Assembly (NCBI GenBank): GCA_003586115.2
Contig: QVOM02000001.1
Location: forward strand, 12,839,610-12,903,609
Length of the DNA: 64,000 nt
Direction: 5' to 3'
From: Salvator merianae
Taxonomy: Eukaryota > Chordata > Lepidosauria > Squamata > Teiidae
Shown: positions 34,681 to 45,892 of the stretch, one piece after another
How positions within the stretch are numbered: position 1 is the stretch's first letter
How the letters are laid out: every line of letters starts with the position of its first letter
The notes under the pieces: generated by a model
Database searches by the model: none
What the model was told of the DNA's origin: nothing
What the model saw: the letters and a program-made list of their open reading frames with translations, nothing else
Translations under genes and position numbers: made by a program

Positions 34681-35487
34681 GGCAGTGGCACCTGGTCACT
34701 CTAAAGTGACTAGGCTGAAGGAGGCCCATAACAGCCTCACTCCCTTTCTGTGCCAGGGACGGACTAAACCATTGAAATGTGCCTGCAGCCTAAGTGTCTG
34801 TTTCTTCACCATATTCAGTTTTAACTCTGTTTTTTGATCCTTGGTTGTTTTTATCAGTTTTTAACGTTGATTTTAGGTTCATATTGTAAACCTCTTCACA
34901 ATTTTTTAAAAATAGTGAACTGATATTTGAGTAGCCTATTTCTTCTTAGGGTTCTTTAGACTGTACAAGTAGAAGATTGTATCCTGTAAAATGGGACCTC
35001 TGGACAGCCTATTGCTGATTCAGGTATTTAAAGTTACCATATGGAAAAGCGCATAGGAGTTACACACCTTTAATAGTTGTATAGAAGAGGCACTTGCAGC
35101 AGGTGCTGCCGGCATTACAAGATACACCAGCCAAATTCCCTCATTTACACAACCATTAAAGAAGTGGCACACCTGTCTTCTTTTCCATATGGTAACCCTT
35201 AAGGTGTTATTCACAGAAGAGGAGAACTCTTAGCTCATAAATTTTCTGAAATATTGTTCTTATAAGCTCCTTTACTCACAAATAGTCAAACACAGATCTC
35301 AAGTAACTGTTCTCTGCTGGTATGTTTTTTTTTCAGATTAATTTGTTTGTTTTATTTGGATTTTCATACACCAGCTCAACTAGTTTTATGTTTAAAGTTT
35401 ATTGGAGTTGTGTGCAGGACCACCACATGAGCTTTGAGAGGCAGAATGGTGGTTTGCATATTTCATGTGGACTGTATCTGTATCTGC
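34681..35487. other. Unassigned non-coding stretch
   Basis: AT-rich DNA without recognised coding or repeat signature. Confidence 0.45.
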
Positions 35488-35812
35488 AGATGAGGCCCTA
35501 CTGGTTGTACCACCACCTTCAATAGCCAGAGGGGTGGGCACCCGGGATAGGGCCTTTTCAGTTGTGGCCCCCAGACTGTGGAACACTTATCACCCTGAGG
35601 TGCATCAGGCTTCTTCACTTTACATCTTTAGGAGAGCAGTGAAGGTGCACCTATTTACCCTTGCCTTTGACTAAAGATACAGCTTTCCCTCCTCACTTTC
35701 AGGCATTGCTACTGCTTAATTGTGTGCCTTTTATATTTTGTTTTTATTGTTGTAACCCACCCTGAGACCTTTGGGTATTGAGTGGAATAAAAATGCCAAT
35801 AAATAAATAATA
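35488..35812 (+). mobile_element. L2-type LINE, 3' end
   Basis: The frame encodes ARGVGTRDRAFSVVAPRLWN and later RRAVKVHLFTLAFD, matching the C-terminal region of L2-clade ORF2 ('AFSVVAPRLWNSLP...' type). It is followed by a 3' UTR and a tail 'ctgagacctttgggtattga' leading into (AATA)n at 35797-35810. The copy is 5'-truncated. A histidine-tyrosine pair replaces the usual serine-leucine after the WN motif, which fits neutral decay. Confidence 0.85.
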
Positions 35813-35934
35813 TTTATCTTGGCTGACTTCTGGTAGCCCCGATTAACCCTATCATGAAAGCTGCTGATGGATGTCATGGTAAGCCCAGGGTTTCTCATCT
35901 GGCAGGATCAACAAGAGGTAATTGTGGGATCTTG

Positions 35935-36480
35935 TTTAGATCCCGCATTGCCTATTGTCATCTGGAGGCAGGGTAAGAAATAAAGAAGGCAAGATCCACG
36001 TGGACCTTTTGCACTATGCCAGAAGGACAACCAGTGTACAGTGACCACACACCACCATGCACCAAAGGAGGACCTGGAGGGCAGTGACTGTACGTCATCA
36101 GTAGCCAGCCTACTCCTGGAGATAGAATCTGTTCCCTGAAATGCTCTGTTTGCAGAGTGGGAAAAACTACTCTGCAAATACGGCACAGGCCAGGATCACA
36201 CCTGCTGCTGCAGTGTAGAAGGGCAGTGTCTTTGTACCAGGCTGGAGCCAGTGGCATTTCACGAGGATCCAAAATTGGTGAACTTCTATTGCCATTTCCA
36301 GAGTCTGGCAAAAGGTCTCTGCATAGAAACTGCAATGCTAGGGAACTTTTGTTCCTCTGCTTCAATGTTAGTGCTGACCAAAATGCACCACCCAGCCAAG
36401 TAGCTGCCTACCCTGCTCCTGGGCCAGAGAAAGCACTCTGGCCCAGGAATGGTCCACTCTGCACACACAATGTAGCACAT
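35935..36480. mobile_element. Interspersed repeat, family P copy 2
   Basis: Contains 'gggccagagaaagcactc', the inverse of the block at 28845, and 'tttgcagagtggg' and 'ggcacaggccaggatcac' blocks like those at 29030 and 43880. Frames of 135-138 codons on both strands are overlapping shadows. Confidence 0.4.
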
Positions 36481-36639
36481 GCAGATCTCGCCTGCTATTT
36501 GGGACTCTTTTTCAAGTCAGTGTGTGCAAATGACATACAAGAAAGAGGGGCCCCAAATACTTCAAAAAGCTGAAAAAAATAGCACTTTGTAACTTGTCTA
36601 AAAGAATGTGAAAATGTTTAAAACTACTAGACTAGAAAT

Positions 36640-36895
36640 AATCAATACCAGTTGCAGCTTCCTAGGATCTGGTTGAGTATGAGGAAAAAATCCCTGTTAG
36701 TAAGATATGTTTATCAGTGGAACAGTCTGCCTATGGATGTTGCAGATTCTCCATCTCTGGAGATTTCCAAAAAGAAACTGGACAGCTGGTTCTCAACAAC
36801 AGTTTGATTGGCTTTCCCAAGGAATTTGCAAAACTAGATCATCCCTGTGACCCCTTCCAACTCCACAGTTCTACGATTCGATGACTATAACCTCT
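36640..36895 (+). mobile_element. CR1-type LINE, 3' end
   Basis: The segment ends with the CR1 3' UTR pattern: a 'ccaaaaagaaactggacagc' region, then 'gaccccttccaactc', then a degraded terminal octamer repeat (ctacgattcgatgac). Upstream 'ggaacagtctgcctatggatg' corresponds to the last coding residues. 5'-truncated as usual. Confidence 0.85.
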
Positions 36896-38369
36896 GGGTT
36901 GGCATTTGCCACCCTTAAGGTAGCTTTTGTTGTCAGGGAAGGAACAATGTTTGCTGCTTCCCTCAACAATAGCTGTATGTGGGAGGTTTTTTATCCCCAC
37001 TTAAGCAAGGAGGAGGCAGTTGGCGCTACCACTAAAAGGTCCCTGTGGGTTGTTTATCTAAATGCAACAGGCAAAAAGGGGTGACAGAGGGGACACCACA
37101 GAACAACACTCCCTGTCTGTTCCTGCCCCTCTCTGACAGTGTACAGTAGCTCTGAGGAAACAGCACCATTTCCCAGAAGTGCCTTTTCAGTGCCTCCACA
37201 TAGATGAAGCCTAGGGAAGACCCAGCTACTCAGTGCAGAAGATCTGAACAGGAAGGATGCTTGATGTGATTTGTTATGAGGCAATGTGCATCAGTCCCCA
37301 CACATTTTGTTTTTAGCTAGGTTGCAAAATAAATGCTTAAATCCTTCCTTGAGGCAGCAGTGACACAAACCCCTGAAATCAAGTGGCAAATATAACAGTC
37401 CTGAATTCTGGGACGTGCTGCCGACACAGACACAATGTTCCTGTGTGTCATTTCCTTCTGTGAAGGCTATTTCCTCATAGACAAACTGCAGTGGCCCTTT
37501 TCCTTGTTGCCTGAGGGAAAGAAAACGTGTATGCAATGGGGGAGGGAAGGGAGGGTGCCCGTGGCTTGGAAGCGGAAAGCTAATGCAGGCATCTTTTAGG
37601 AAGCTCAGTAGACAGTGGTTACCATTGTTGGCCCCCAAGGACAGAAGGTTCAAAGTACAAAGAATAGCTCGATTAACAGTGTGGCAGTATGTTGAGTTCT
37701 AGAGAGCAGTTCAAAGCTGTGCTGTGTTTCAGCTGGAACTGCTTCAGGATAGGGGGGGCGGTAGTAGGAAGCAGTCAGCATAAAAAAAGATGCCCTCCAA
37801 CTCATCCTACAGTTCAGTTGTAGAAGCAGTTCCAAATTCTTCCTCAGCCAACTGCGTTAACTTGGAGGCCCCTGGGGTTGTTTTAATCACCTTTGAACCC
37901 ATGCCAAAGTTTTATATATAAGATTTCTGCAATCCTGTCCCTCCAAAGCCATGTTTGGTGCCACCATGCATGAGCATGCATGAAACAAGAGTCTTCAGAT
38001 GATCCACTCCTCCCCAAATCATCATTACCGTATTTCATCCAAATCTATGTCACAGATCTGTACCAGTTTTGCACCACAAGCCCTATGCTTTGTGCCACTT
38101 CCCAATATGTGGGGCATATATATCCAGTGGTGATCCTTTTGGGGGACACACACACAAAGGCTTTTGACAATATGTCTTCCCAAGCTGCAGATGCCATGCA
38201 ATGTACAATGTGATGCACACTAACTATTCGTATATGCGAATGCTGACTGTGACAGACCAGGAAAGAGATTGTGGTGTAATGATGGACAGTTCAGTGAAAG
38301 TGTTGACACCCAGCCATAAAACAAAACAAAAAAAAGTCCAATAGCATGTACTGAAAACCAAGATGCTAA
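36896..38369. other. Unassigned non-coding stretch
   Basis: No recognised gene. Short frames near 37.0-37.8 kb on the minus strand show no family signature. Confidence 0.5.
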
Positions 38370-38466
38370 TATTATAACTTCCTTATACAAATTGATGGTG
38401 TGTCCACATCCAAAATACTGTGTGCAGTTTTGGTTGCTGCATTTCAAAAAGGATATAGCAGAGTTG
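38370..38466 (+). mobile_element. CR1-type LINE ORF2 fragment, part upstream of an insertion
   Basis: Encodes VCPHPKYCVQFWLLHFKKD and then IAEL, matching the well-known CR1-type ORF2 segment before the 'LE.vQrraTkm' region. The frame stops being homologous exactly at 38467, where the 1.2-kb element copy C begins, and resumes after it at 39671. Confidence 0.85.
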
Positions 38467-39667
38467 GGCCGCGGTCTGACATCATAAATTTAATCCGTAT
38501 CAGAAGAGTACAAGGACTGAATTCGTCTTCTGATCGTTCCCACAGTTACATTTTAACACAGACTCTATTCGTACTTGCTCGTTCTCACACTGATGTTTAC
38601 TGCGCTTGGCATGGAGAAACAGTACCTTTTCTGCCTCCACCCCTCGTCAAATTCTCCTCCCTGTGCAGTCAGTGATTGGCTGCAGTCCCAATGTTCAAAT
38701 CTTGACTTCACAGGGACGTGAAAGTCAAGCTCCACTCTCCATATATCCCCGCTGCTGCCTCAGAACATGGATTCACTTGGCAGCGTTACTAGTCATTCGC
38801 CATTTGCTCCTTCTCCCCCCTACAGCCTCTGTCTACACAAGCAGAACTTTAAAACCATGTGTACTTCACAATTAAGCTTCTTAAAGGGCAGGTGGCAATT
38901 TCTGCTCCCTTGCAAGTGCACTTTTGTGCAATTGTGCAATTTAAAAGTAGCGCAAAAATAGGAGAGGTCTGTGAAGAAGGGGAAATGTGGGGAGGGAACG
39001 TGGGGTGTGTGTGTGTCCATTATTGTGATAGTGCAGTTCTTGGCCAGCAAATGGACTCTACCTCATCTCCTCCTGAGATATCCGCAGCGGCATGTGTCCC
39101 CACTGGGTAGCTCTGTGTTGCCAACGGCAAAACTGATCTTGAGTGGGTTCTTTGTTGGGGCAAGAGGACTGCAACCCCAAACAGGTGCAGTATCTTTTTG
39201 GTTTAATTAGCAGACGGAAGTGGAGGAAGCCTTTAATTTCTTCCTGGCAGTGTCGAATGGGGGATAAAGAAGGAGAAAGGACTGCAGCTTAGTGAAGTGA
39301 AAAGGAGGATGGTTTTCTTTTCTCCTGGCAGCGACGGAAGGGGGGATATTGGAGGCAGAAGAAACTACTGTGCTTCCTGCACACCCACTAAGTCTGTCAT
39401 TGGATGGCAGGAAATGGGAAGCCCTCCCTCTGCATGCCCCCTCCAAAGTACAGCCCCTCCCAAATAGTCTCCTTCCTCATTCCCACATCGCAAAGTAAAG
39501 TGTGCTAGCGATCTGGAACAGCTTGAGACTTCATTAAATCCAAATACAAAGTAGTCCGCATTTCGCCAATTTAGTCCAGAAAAACTACAGAATGGCAAGA
39601 TCATGTCGGACCAGTGGGAACTGAAGACAGCCTGTAAACTGATTAAATGCTGTGCTGGAACGTGACC
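38467..39667 (+). mobile_element. 1.2-kb TIR element, copy C (1201 bp), inside a LINE
   Basis: Begins ggccgcggtctgacatcat and ends ggaacgtgacc. TTG occurs immediately on both sides (38464-38466 and 39668-39670), and removing the element plus one TTG restores a continuous LINE reading frame, which proves the ends. The interior follows copy A closely, including the block with 'gggttctttgttggggcaag' and the CCAAT-type region. The CRE-type motif seen in A and D is changed here (ttgacttcac), consistent with CpG loss. No transposase motif. Confidence 0.92.
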
Positions 39668-39670
39668 TTG

Positions 39671-40190
39671 GAGAGGTTCAGAGAAGGGTGACTAAGATGA
39701 TGAAGGGACTGGAGGAACTTTCCTATGAGGAAAAGTTGCATCATGTGGAATTTCTTAATCTAAAAAGAAGATGAGTAAGAAATAAGATAGAAGTGCATAC
39801 AATTATGAATGGTGTGAACAAAGTGAACAGGGAAAAGTTTTTCTCCCTTTCTCAAAATACAAGAACCAGAGGTCATCCAGTGAAGCTGAATCCTGGACAA
39901 TTCAGGACATACAAATGGATTTTTTAAAAAACATAATGCATACTTAAACTTTGGAATTCACTACCATGAGACGTGGTATTGCCTACCAGCTTGGGTGGTT
40001 TCAAAAAGAGGTTGGACCAATTTGTGGAAGTCAGAGGTATCAACAGCCCTGATGGCAGTAGGATCTGGTCTGCCTCTGCAGGGCAACTCTGTTGGGAGAC
40101 TGCAAGCAGAGCAAGCTGTGAGCTCGTGTCCTGCTGGTGGGCTTCTCTATGCAGCTGGTTGGCCACTATGAGGACAGACTGCTGGGCTAG
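39671..40190 (+). mobile_element. CR1-type LINE ORF2 fragment, part downstream of the insertion
   Basis: Continues from 38466: 'gagaggttcagagaagggtg' corresponds to E-R-F-R-E before a stop, then an 'aagatgatgaagggactgg' region encodes KMMKGLE, and later blocks match the RTRG and LWN.LP parts of the CR1-type C-terminus in shifting frames. It ends near 'gccatggactgatcc'. Old and inactive. Confidence 0.8.
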
Positions 40191-40204
40191 TTGGCCATGG
40201 ACTG

Positions 40205-40335
40205 ATCCATTGGGGTTTTTCTTATCTTCTTATATTCCACCTTTCTTCCAAAATACTCAAGGTGGTGGGTGAGCATTAATCCACTTCCTTCCATTTCATC
40301 CTTATAACAAACTATGAGATAGGTTAAGCTGTATA
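40205..40335 (-). mobile_element. SINE or L2-type 3' tail (reverse)
   Basis: Carries 'tatattccacctttcttcc', 'ctcaaggtggtg' and 'ataacaaactatgagatagg' blocks that resemble the 3' region of a common reptile SINE or L2 element. No promoter boxes are retained. Confidence 0.55.
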
Positions 40336-42045
40336 CACTGTGTATTCAGTTCATCTGGGTTCCTTTCTGGTCCTCAGCCAGCATCCACAACTGGTGAATT
40401 TGGCTTCGGCAGGCAGGCTTTGCCCACAGAAAGGTTTCAGGAAGTACGGAGCTTCATCCACTTGGCTGTGGCTCACTGCCGCACAAAATCTGCCTCATTT
40501 GGAGCTTCAGACGGATGACACTCAGTTGTGGTCTAGCCAGCACCAAATACAATGCAACGAATGCACTTATCCCTTGTGTTATGTTAAGTGCAAAACTGCA
40601 TTATTTGAGTGATTGTCACCGATGGAAAACTGGGGAGCCATTTTGCAGGCCAACAAATGCCCTGGGAAGTGTCCTTCTCAGAGTGGGATAAAGGGCGTGG
40701 AGGGCACCCAGCATCCTCAAGTCCCCTGCGTTGCCACCAAGCAGACACACGTCAGCCATGTGAGTGACTTACCCAGCCTGCTCTGAGCACAGAAGCATTT
40801 TCTATTGCGCTGTAAATGGTTCACTACTGGGGTCATTTCTGGCATGATGTGGAACACCCCCCCCCCCCATGCCTTCTCTTTGAGGTTAAGGAATGATAGT
40901 TCCCCAGCAGCTTCAAAGACAGCAAGGGAGCACAGCACGCAGCGTGTAGATGGCATGTTCCTCACCCCAGGCTGGGCCAAGCGCTCCTGCGGCAAGTCAT
41001 TGCAAGGCCCTGTTGTGGGGATGGAGCCGAGAGGATTCTTACTGTATCTGGCTCTATTCTGATCAGTGATTCCAAGGAGCCTCCCTGATGATATGATGGG
41101 CTCTCTTGCTCTTCTGTGAGCAGAAGCTGCAGGAGGGAGGAAACGGGAATGTTGCAACCTGATTTGAAATGCCAACGCGCTCTTTTCATTCCCTTGTATA
41201 CTGAGAACAGAGTTTTTTCCCGTCCGCAGTGTGATGAGATAGTCCCTCCGAGTGATGAAAATACGTGCCTTGCTGTTTGAGAGGGTGACTGCATGCCAAG
41301 TCATCTTTTGTCTACCGGGTGGCACTTGAACTCCCATCGCTTTCTCAGAGCCTTCTGCTGCGCAGCTCAAAGGTCTTCAGAGGCCACATAAAATCACCCT
41401 TCCTTGCCTCCTGTGGTATATTTCCTTATCAGGAAGAGAGGCTGGCCTGGGATACCTCCAAAACAGAACGGCCTGCCGGCTTGCCTATGTTTAACTTCCA
41501 GAGACTTCAAAGGCAAGAATCAGCCACAAAAGCAAACAATGCCTCTTGTCTTCTGTTTAGATCCCAGTTTCCGTCGGGTCCGGCCAGGGCCCAGAGGAGG
41601 AGGGATGCCGGTGGTGTGAGGAAAGCTGCCATTGTCTGGCTTAATTCAAAGCAGGCAAGTGTCACTCCTACACTGGGAAAGCAGCCCTTCGGCAAATGAT
41701 CCTAGAGCAATTCTGCCCACGAGGAATTTGTGCGGTTAAGACATTAGGACGGTACCATCTCCTAGAACTGGATTCAGCATCTGCCTCTGCCACTGGCTTT
41801 CTATGAGAATCTGGCCAAGTTCTTTATGGGCTGGAGTGGTATTAGTTGGTTCTGCACACTTTCTTTTCTCATCCCCAAATCATTTGCTTTGGAAGTGGGA
41901 ATTGGTCCTATCAGAAGTTGCCCGAATCTCTTGCACTCAGGGTTTTCATGTCCTGGAAGCTCCCCCCCGACCCCGGCTTCCACAAACCCCCTTGTACATG
42001 CACACACGCCTGTGTAGTTTAAAATTATGTTAATATCAAAGGAAT
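40336..42045. other. Unassigned stretch with a 217-codon minus-strand frame
   Basis: Holds the longest open frame of the window (40717-41370, minus). The peptide shows no signal peptide, transmembrane run or domain I recognise, and has a poly-C/G interruption near 40858-40867. It has no visible splice or poly(A) context. I treat it as a chance frame or lncRNA-like sequence. Confidence 0.4.
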
Positions 42046-42350
42046 GGAGGCACAGTGGCGCAGAAGGCTAAGGCATTGATCTTTCAATAGGAGCATTGGA
42101 GTTCAAGGCCCCTGTCTGCCCTGTAGAGGGGATGAGCACCCTCTACTGGCCTCTAGCTCCAGCTAACCTAGCTGTTCGAAAGCAAGTAATTGCAAGTAGA
42201 TAAATAGGGAGCATCACATTGTGTGATGCAGAAGATAGACAAATGTAAGCCTTCGGGCGAAAAATAACCTTGTAAGCCGCTTTGAGTCAGCTTCGGCTGA
42301 GAAAAGCAGGGTATAAAAATCAAGTTGTTGTTGTTGTTGTTGTTGTTGTT
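42046..42350 (+). mobile_element. tRNA-derived SINE with (GTT)n tail
   Basis: The head has an A-box-like 'acagtggcgcagaaggctaa' and a B-box-like 'ggagttcaaggcc'. The body contains 'tagctgttcgaaagcaagta' and 'gagcatcacattgtgtgatg', and the 3' region 'aagccgctttgagtcagc' runs into (GTT)n at 42324-42350. This is a typical reptile SINE layout. The tail probably seeded the adjoining microsatellite. Confidence 0.85.
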
Positions 42351-42397
42351 CTTCTTCTTCTTCTTCTTCTCCTCCTCCTCCTCTTCTCTTCTCTTCT
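42351..42397. repeat. (CTT)n(CCT)n(TCTTC)n compound microsatellite
   Basis: Directly follows the SINE tail and looks like an expansion of it. Confidence 0.95.
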
Positions 42398-42487
42398 GGC
42401 TTCCTGCTTTCAACTCTGTATCCTTTCAATATGGAAAAGTAACTGCCACAGTCTGCCAAAAGCACTTGAAAGGCAAAGCAGCAATAA

Positions 42488-42932
42488 GGGCCTTTTAGCA
42501 CTTTCCACCTTAGAATGGGATAATTATTATCTCATTCTAAGGTGGAACACTGCGAGGGCTGGAACGCCTGGAAATGGGCTTCTAACATTCACAGTGCGAA
42601 TGCTGGCTGCCTGCCACGACAGCAGCTATGGAAATGTCTCGCAGCTGCCATGGTGACTGGGGACACAGCACACAAGTGCACAACCACAGTCGCACTGCAG
42701 CCTGCAGCATTCGCTCCCAGAAGTAGGTGCAAATGTTGCGTACTGGGAGCAGTACAGCTGTGGACAATGTTTTAGTTGTCCACAACTAGCAGTGAGTGGG
42801 AGCATCTGCAGAATATTGACCAGAGACTAAAGCAAGATTTGCAGATGTTCCTGATTGCTAGGGCTTCTGCAAAAGGCAGATGCACTGTGCTAGTGAGCAT
42901 CTAGATACTCGCACTAAAGTGCAAACAGGCCC
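42488..42932 (+). mobile_element. Harbinger-type MITE, family H (best-bounded copy, 445 bp)
   Basis: Left terminus gggccttttagcacttt and right terminus the inverse of gggcctgtttgcacttt. TAA flanks both sides (42485-42487 and 42933-42935), the duplication expected for PIF/Harbinger. The first 60 bp form a palindrome around ccttagaatgggataattat. The body carries the 'tgcgaatgctggctgcc' and 'gctgtggacaatg...ttgtccacaactag' blocks shared with copies at 3262, 24350, 32290 and 45482. Non-coding. Confidence 0.85.
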
Positions 42933-43202
42933 TAATGGTGCTTACTCCTGTGAGAGTACTTAAAGCTCTGTCTGCAGATCCTCAGCCATTTTGTTTAAGT
43001 GGTCACTCTATGTTTAGCAGAGGCCTGCATGTGGGCTACAGCGGCAGTGCTGAACACCAATTCACTATTTACCTTTGATGTCTTTGCAGGGTGGTGGATG
43101 AGACTTTGATCTTATCAGCAAGTAAGTCCTGCTGTATTGGATTAAAGTGTCATTTAGTGACTTTCAGAGGCTAACGCCAAATCACCATTCAGCCCTGCTG
43201 CT

Positions 43203-43481
43203 ATGCTGAACTGGTTGAGATTTGAACTGGAAAAGTTCAAGCTTGAACTGAACACACTGCCTGTCCAAAAAACAGAGTTTGAATTTGAACCAAACAAAGG
43301 GGTTTTCTAACAAACCTAGCAAACACATCCTGTTTGACTGAGGTTCAAAGGCATCCAAAGGTGTTTGAATCAAATCAAACACACAGCTATTCAAAGAAAA
43401 CAGTTCAAATTTGTACTGAGCTGATCCCTGATCGGTTCGGTCTGAACCAAACACACACAAAAAGTTTGTGCACATCTCCAA
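43203..43481. mobile_element. TTCAA-rich hAT-like element, copy 2
   Basis: Same word composition as 25067-25389 (gttcaa, ttgaac, tttgaatc, gaaccaa). The right end reads gtttgtgcacatctcc, the inverse of a 'gatgtgcacaaac' terminus. The left end is less clear. Confidence 0.5.
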
Positions 43482-43699
43482 TCCCGTGTGCTCACTGCTG
43501 CTGCCTATATTGTTTCTTTCTGTAGTACTTGATCTGTATTGGAGAAATCCAGGAGGGCCCTACTAGAGCATCAAACCCTTGCCGGGTGTCAGTCATATTA
43601 GGTCACATGTGAATCCACATGTAATGACTATCGATCAGATCACAGGCTAAAGCAAGATCTACACAAGCACGGGATGCACACAGCAGGGTATGTCTCCTG

Positions 43700-43960
43700 C
43701 CCTGTGTAAACTTCAAAGCAGGTGTATGAAAGTTCCCTGGTGTCAAAATTTCCAACCAGGTCCATGATGTGAAGTAAAGGAAACGGTCCCAGAAGCAGAC
43801 CATTTGTGCTTCTTTCACATCATTGGCCTGCGGTAAGTAGATCAATCCAGTGGCTGGATGGTGACCATAGGAGCAAACCTGGCCCATGTTGCTCCTTGCA
43901 GAGTGGACCGGCAGACTTCCGTGTATCATCACACTCCCTGTGCAGGATGGAGCATGATCC
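43700..43960. mobile_element. Interspersed repeat, family P copy 3
   Basis: Shares 'caaacctggcccatgttg', 'ccttgcagagtggac' and 'catcattggcctg' type blocks with 28828-29160. Termini unresolved. Confidence 0.35.
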
Positions 43961-44008
43961 AGTTCAAGAGGCCCTTGATCTGAATCACTGGTAGCCCTTT
44001 ATATTAAG

Positions 44009-44345
44009 GTCTACTGGTGTACTAGCGGGCCCTGACCTGGAACACAGAGGCATGCAGAAAGCATGCCTCCATGTTCAGGACTACTGGGGGACCCATTTCA
44101 GCAGCACACCAAAGGGTATTGCCAAAATGGGTTCCTTGGGGGCTCTGAGAATTGGAACGTTCATTCCTAGCCCTTTGGAGCCCTCAAACAATGGCCTTGA
44201 AGCATGGGTGAGCTTCAGGGCCAGTGCAGGAGCCGTCATGCAGATGGTGCTGTTCAAAACCATGCCTTGCCACGGTACGAACCAGTGGGCCTCACTAGTT
44301 CAGACCCACTGATTTGGATCACAGCAAGGCAGTGCAGGAAGGCCC
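44009..44345. mobile_element. Harbinger-type MITE, family N copy 2
   Basis: Matches 1-200 and 47534-47920 in ordered blocks ('ggtctactggtgta', 'gggggacccatttc', 'cattcctagccctttggag', 'cagtgggcct'). The right end is gtgcaggaaggcccc, inverse of the GGGGCCTTYCTGCAC-type terminus. Confidence 0.55.
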
Positions 44346-45481
44346 CTAGTTAGAATTTAAAAAAAATATATTTTATTGAATAAGTGCAGATATAAACAGA
44401 CTTAACTGACGACAGCTGATCAACAAACTATAACGAGGTGGTGGTGTCTGGTCCAAGCCAGAGGGTAGGTGGGTGGTAGCTAGGAAGGCATATGGTAGAG
44501 ATAGTAGGAGCATAGGTCAAGAAGTTATGCCAAGTCGTATAAAAAGTTAGTTCATCCACTTGCCCTTGCATCTCCTTCAGTTGTGTTGCTATACAGTAGA
44601 TTGTAGCTAGTGATCATATTTGAACTAGTAATGGAATCTCTTCAGTATCTGAGATGCTCCTGGATCTTTACCCATATATTATCCAGTCAGTGATACATAA
44701 AATGCAACTCAGGAGACTGTTGTGCAAATATTAGCAGCAAAAGAAGCTAATTTCTTGCAGATAGGTATAAACAGGCATTTGAACAAGGTTACTTAAAGCA
44801 AGGAATATGATCTAAGGCTGCATTCACACACAGTAAAACAAACAAACAAACAAAAACCATCAGAGGAAGCATAGAGATCTGGAGATGGTTTGCAAATGGG
44901 ATCGTTCCCATGCCAGTCTGTCCATCCCCCATCTCAAGAACATTCTAGGCTAGAAAAGGAGGATTAGAGGTGGGATGGGGGTGGGGGTGGGGTGGGGTGG
45001 GGTGGGATTTCTTTGATCAAATGGCAGATGTTCTGTTATGCCCGTTGGTACTATCTAGAGTCTTCTTTCTTGTGGAATGCCATGTACAGGACCCAATTCA
45101 CTGATTGGAGACACTGATTGGGGACCGAGTGTTGTGGCAGAATGTCAGGTTAATGGCTGACAGGGGGGTGATGCAATGATCCACATGTCACTTCTATGCC
45201 AAATCCTTTGAAAAGGGCATCTTACTCTGCAAAAAAGTCCATCTTCTCAGAGAGCGGGGCAGGAGGAACAGGGTCAATGCAGATGCCCCCACCCCCTGGA
45301 CAACTCTTAGTTGGCCATTTTCGAACATGTAGATGAAGCCTTAAAATAGTCATTTGCAGGTGACTGTGCTCCAACCCATCCCATAGCATTGTTTTGTCAT
45401 TGGATTAAGACAGCATTGGCTGAAATCAATCCTGACATTCCAGCTAAGGGATTCAAGAAGTGCTGTAGTCAAAATTCTATA
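44346..45481. other. Unassigned stretch
   Basis: Contains (AAAC)n at about 44838-44855 and a G-rich (GGGGT)n array at 44974-45007. No gene recognised. Confidence 0.5.
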
Positions 45482-45892
45482 GGCCTGTTTGCACTTTTCA
45501 CTAGTGAGCATGCAGACATTCACTAGTGAAGTGCATCTCTACTTCATGGAGGCCCTTGTGATCGGAAGTGGGCTACAGTTGCTCCTGATTGCTACTAACT
45601 GTGGAGCACAAAATCATGCTCCACAGCTGTACCTGGAGTAGTTGGACTGTTCTAGTACACAGCATTCACACCTTCTTCTGGGTGCTAATGCTGCGCTACA
45701 CTGTGACTGTGGCTGTGCAGTCACACCATGTCCCCAGTCACCATGGCAGTGGCCGGATGTTTTCCTGGCCGCTGTTATGGTGCAGACAGACAGCATTCAC
45801 GCTGCGAGGGCTGGAAGCCCATTGCCAGGATGTTCCAGCCCTCGCAGTGTGACAGTCATTCACACTGCGAGGTCTGTTCCATCTTGGATTGT
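45482..45892 (-). mobile_element. Harbinger-type MITE, family H (copy L, reverse)
   Basis: Begins ggcctgtttgcacttttca, the family's right terminus in reverse, and runs through 'actagtgagcatgcagac', 'tgtggagcac...gctccacagctgtacc', 'gtccccagtcaccatggcag' and 'tcacactgcgagg' blocks. The far terminus is degraded. Confidence 0.7.

Noticed and set aside
42168..42656. Frames with polyglutamine, polyasparagine, polyvaline or polyleucine runs
   Set aside because: They are translations of the SINE tail microsatellite (GTT)n(CTT)n and carry no coding evidence.
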